A stretch of DNA of 64,000 nt from an uncultured Reyranella sp. (GTDB lineage Bacteria > Pseudomonadota > Alphaproteobacteria > Reyranellales > Reyranellaceae), in the NCBI RefSeq assembly GCF_945957355.1, contig NZ_CAMFKM010000010.1, positions 1-64,000 on the forward strand, given 5' to 3'. Positions within the stretch are counted from its first letter, which is position 1, and each line of letters starts with the position of its first letter. This document shows positions 63,359 to 64,000 of the stretch, in pieces. The notes under the pieces are model-generated. The model was not told the DNA's origin, ran no database searches, and saw only the letters and a list, made by a program, of their open reading frames with translations. Position numbers and translations under genes: made by a program.

Positions 63359-64000
63359 ATGAAACTCATGTGGTTCCACCTGATGCCCTATACGGAGCTT
63401 CCGGAGGACTTCAACCGGAAGCACCCCTCGGTCTGGGTCGACATCCACTCCTCGTTGTTCGATCCCCGCCGCGCGCATCACATGTACAACGACTTCATGG
63501 ACGAGCTCGAATACGCCGCCGAGCTCGGTTACGACGCAATCTGCGTCAACGAACACCATTCCAACGGCTACGGGCTGATGCCCTCGCCCAACCTGATCGC
63601 CTCGTCGCTGGCGCGCCGCACCACCGACACCGCGCTCTGCGTCATGGGCAATTCGCTCGCCCTCTACAATCCGCCGACCCGCGTCGCCGAAGAGTTCGCG
63701 ATGATCGACTGCATCTCGGGCGGCCGGCTGATCGCGGGTTTCCCGGTCGGCTCGCCGATGGATACCTGCTACGCCTATGGCCAGAACCCGAGCCTGCTGC
63801 GCGAGCGCTACCTCGAAGCACATGACCTCGTGAAACGGGCCTGGACCGAGAAGGACACGTTCGCTTTCAACGGCCGCTACAACCAGCAGCGCTACGTCAA
63901 CATTTGGCCGCGCCCCATCCAGAACGAGCCGCATCCGCCGATCTGGATCCCGGGCGGTGGCTCGGTCGAGACGTGGCGCTGGTGCGCCGAGATGGACTAC
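63359..64000 (+). CDS. Luciferase-like flavin monooxygenase, truncated by window end
   Basis: The frame runs open for 214 codons to the right edge with no stop. It begins MKLMWFHLMPYTELPEDF. The luciferase-like barrel pattern is seen in EYAAELGYDAICVNEHHSN (about residues 51-69), SPNLIASSLARRTTDTAL and ISGGRLIAGFPVG. WPRPIQNEPHPPIWIPGG resembles the flavin-binding C-side. The family uses reduced flavin to oxidise substrates. The substrate is unknown. It is divergent from ccrA and has an 18-bp dyad in front. Confidence 0.88.
   Translation, partial: MKLMWFHLMPYTELPEDFNRKHPSVWVDIHSSLFDPRRAHHMYNDFMDELEYAAELGYDAICVNEHHSNGYGLMPSPNLIASSLARRTTDTALCVMGNSLALYNPPTRVAEEFAMIDCISGGRLIAGFPVGSPMDTCYAYGQNPSLLRERYLEAHDLVKRAWTEKDTFAFNGRYNQQRYVNIWPRPIQNEPHPPIWIPGGGSVETWRWCAEMDY

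Overview
This is a 64 kb stretch of a GC-rich alphaproteobacterial chromosome made of ordinary, densely packed genes. There are no rRNA genes, insertion sequences, phage genes or CRISPR arrays. The alphaproteobacterial signs are the gene order lepB-rnc-era next to acpS-pdxJ-rsh-rpoZ-folK, an ATP12-type F1 assembly factor, the TIGR02302 membrane protein, a NadQ-type regulator of nadA-nadC, a HIG1-domain protein, a class II B12-dependent ribonucleotide reductase and the ethylmalonyl-CoA pathway. Together with Bug/TctC substrate-binding proteins this would fit a Rhodospirillales or Reyranella-like lineage, but that placement is inference.

Layout. 0.2-7.2 kb: a leftward housekeeping block (lepB-rnc-era, acpS, pdxJ, rsh, rpoZ, folK) with several 4-bp stop/start overlaps. 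7.3-13.7 kb: a NYN-domain protein and a family 5 uracil-DNA glycosylase rightward; then leftward glutathione peroxidase, a molybdopterin oxidoreductase, an acyl-CoA synthetase with a TetR regulator and its probable operator, isovaleryl-CoA dehydrogenase and a small secreted protein. 13.7-18.6 kb: mgtE, malic enzyme, tRNA-Leu(GAG) with a clear intrinsic terminator, lipB, acylphosphatase. 18.6-27.2 kb: propionyl-CoA carboxylase (pccA, pccB) with a 2TM protein between, a phosphonopyruvate hydrolase, ATP12, AsmA-like protein and an RluC-type pseudouridine synthase. 27.2-37.4 kb: a hydrolase, an L,D-transpeptidase, rarA, a DegP/Q protease, a decayed Bug gene, nrdJ, plsC, a zinc-ribbon protein and hpt. 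37.4-46.5 kb: an odd convergent intergenic region, the TIGR02302 protein, lysA, argH, a TlpA-like thioredoxin, nadQ and nadA-nadC. 46.6-55.3 kb: a secreted protein, an old yellow enzyme, an M81 peptidase, 3-hydroxybutyryl-CoA dehydrogenase, etfA-etfB, cobalamin adenosyltransferase, a HIG1 protein, an amine oxidase and a HAD phosphatase. 55.3-59.6 kb: TauD-type dioxygenase, Bug protein, IclR regulator and sulfatase. 59.6-64 kb: a secreted protein, methylsuccinyl-CoA dehydrogenase, crotonyl-CoA carboxylase/reductase and the first part of a luciferase-like monooxygenase.

How it fits together. Much of the metabolism converges on acyl-CoA and propionyl-CoA handling: isovaleryl-CoA dehydrogenase and methylsuccinyl-CoA dehydrogenase pass electrons to EtfAB, Ccr and Mcd are ethylmalonyl-CoA pathway enzymes, and PccAB carboxylates propionyl-CoA for a B12-dependent mutase step. 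The adenosyltransferase makes the adenosylcobalamin needed by such mutases and by NrdJ. The sulfatase/TauD/Bug/IclR group looks like a small accessory locus for a sulfated or sulfonated substrate.

No wholly new system is evident. The features most worth a second look are the phosphonopyruvate hydrolase (Thr118), the nested palindromic repeats near 29.7 and 61.8 kb, the structured and repetitive region between hpt and the TIGR02302 gene, a three-half-site operator ahead of nadA, and three clean palindromic operators near regulator or oxidoreductase genes.
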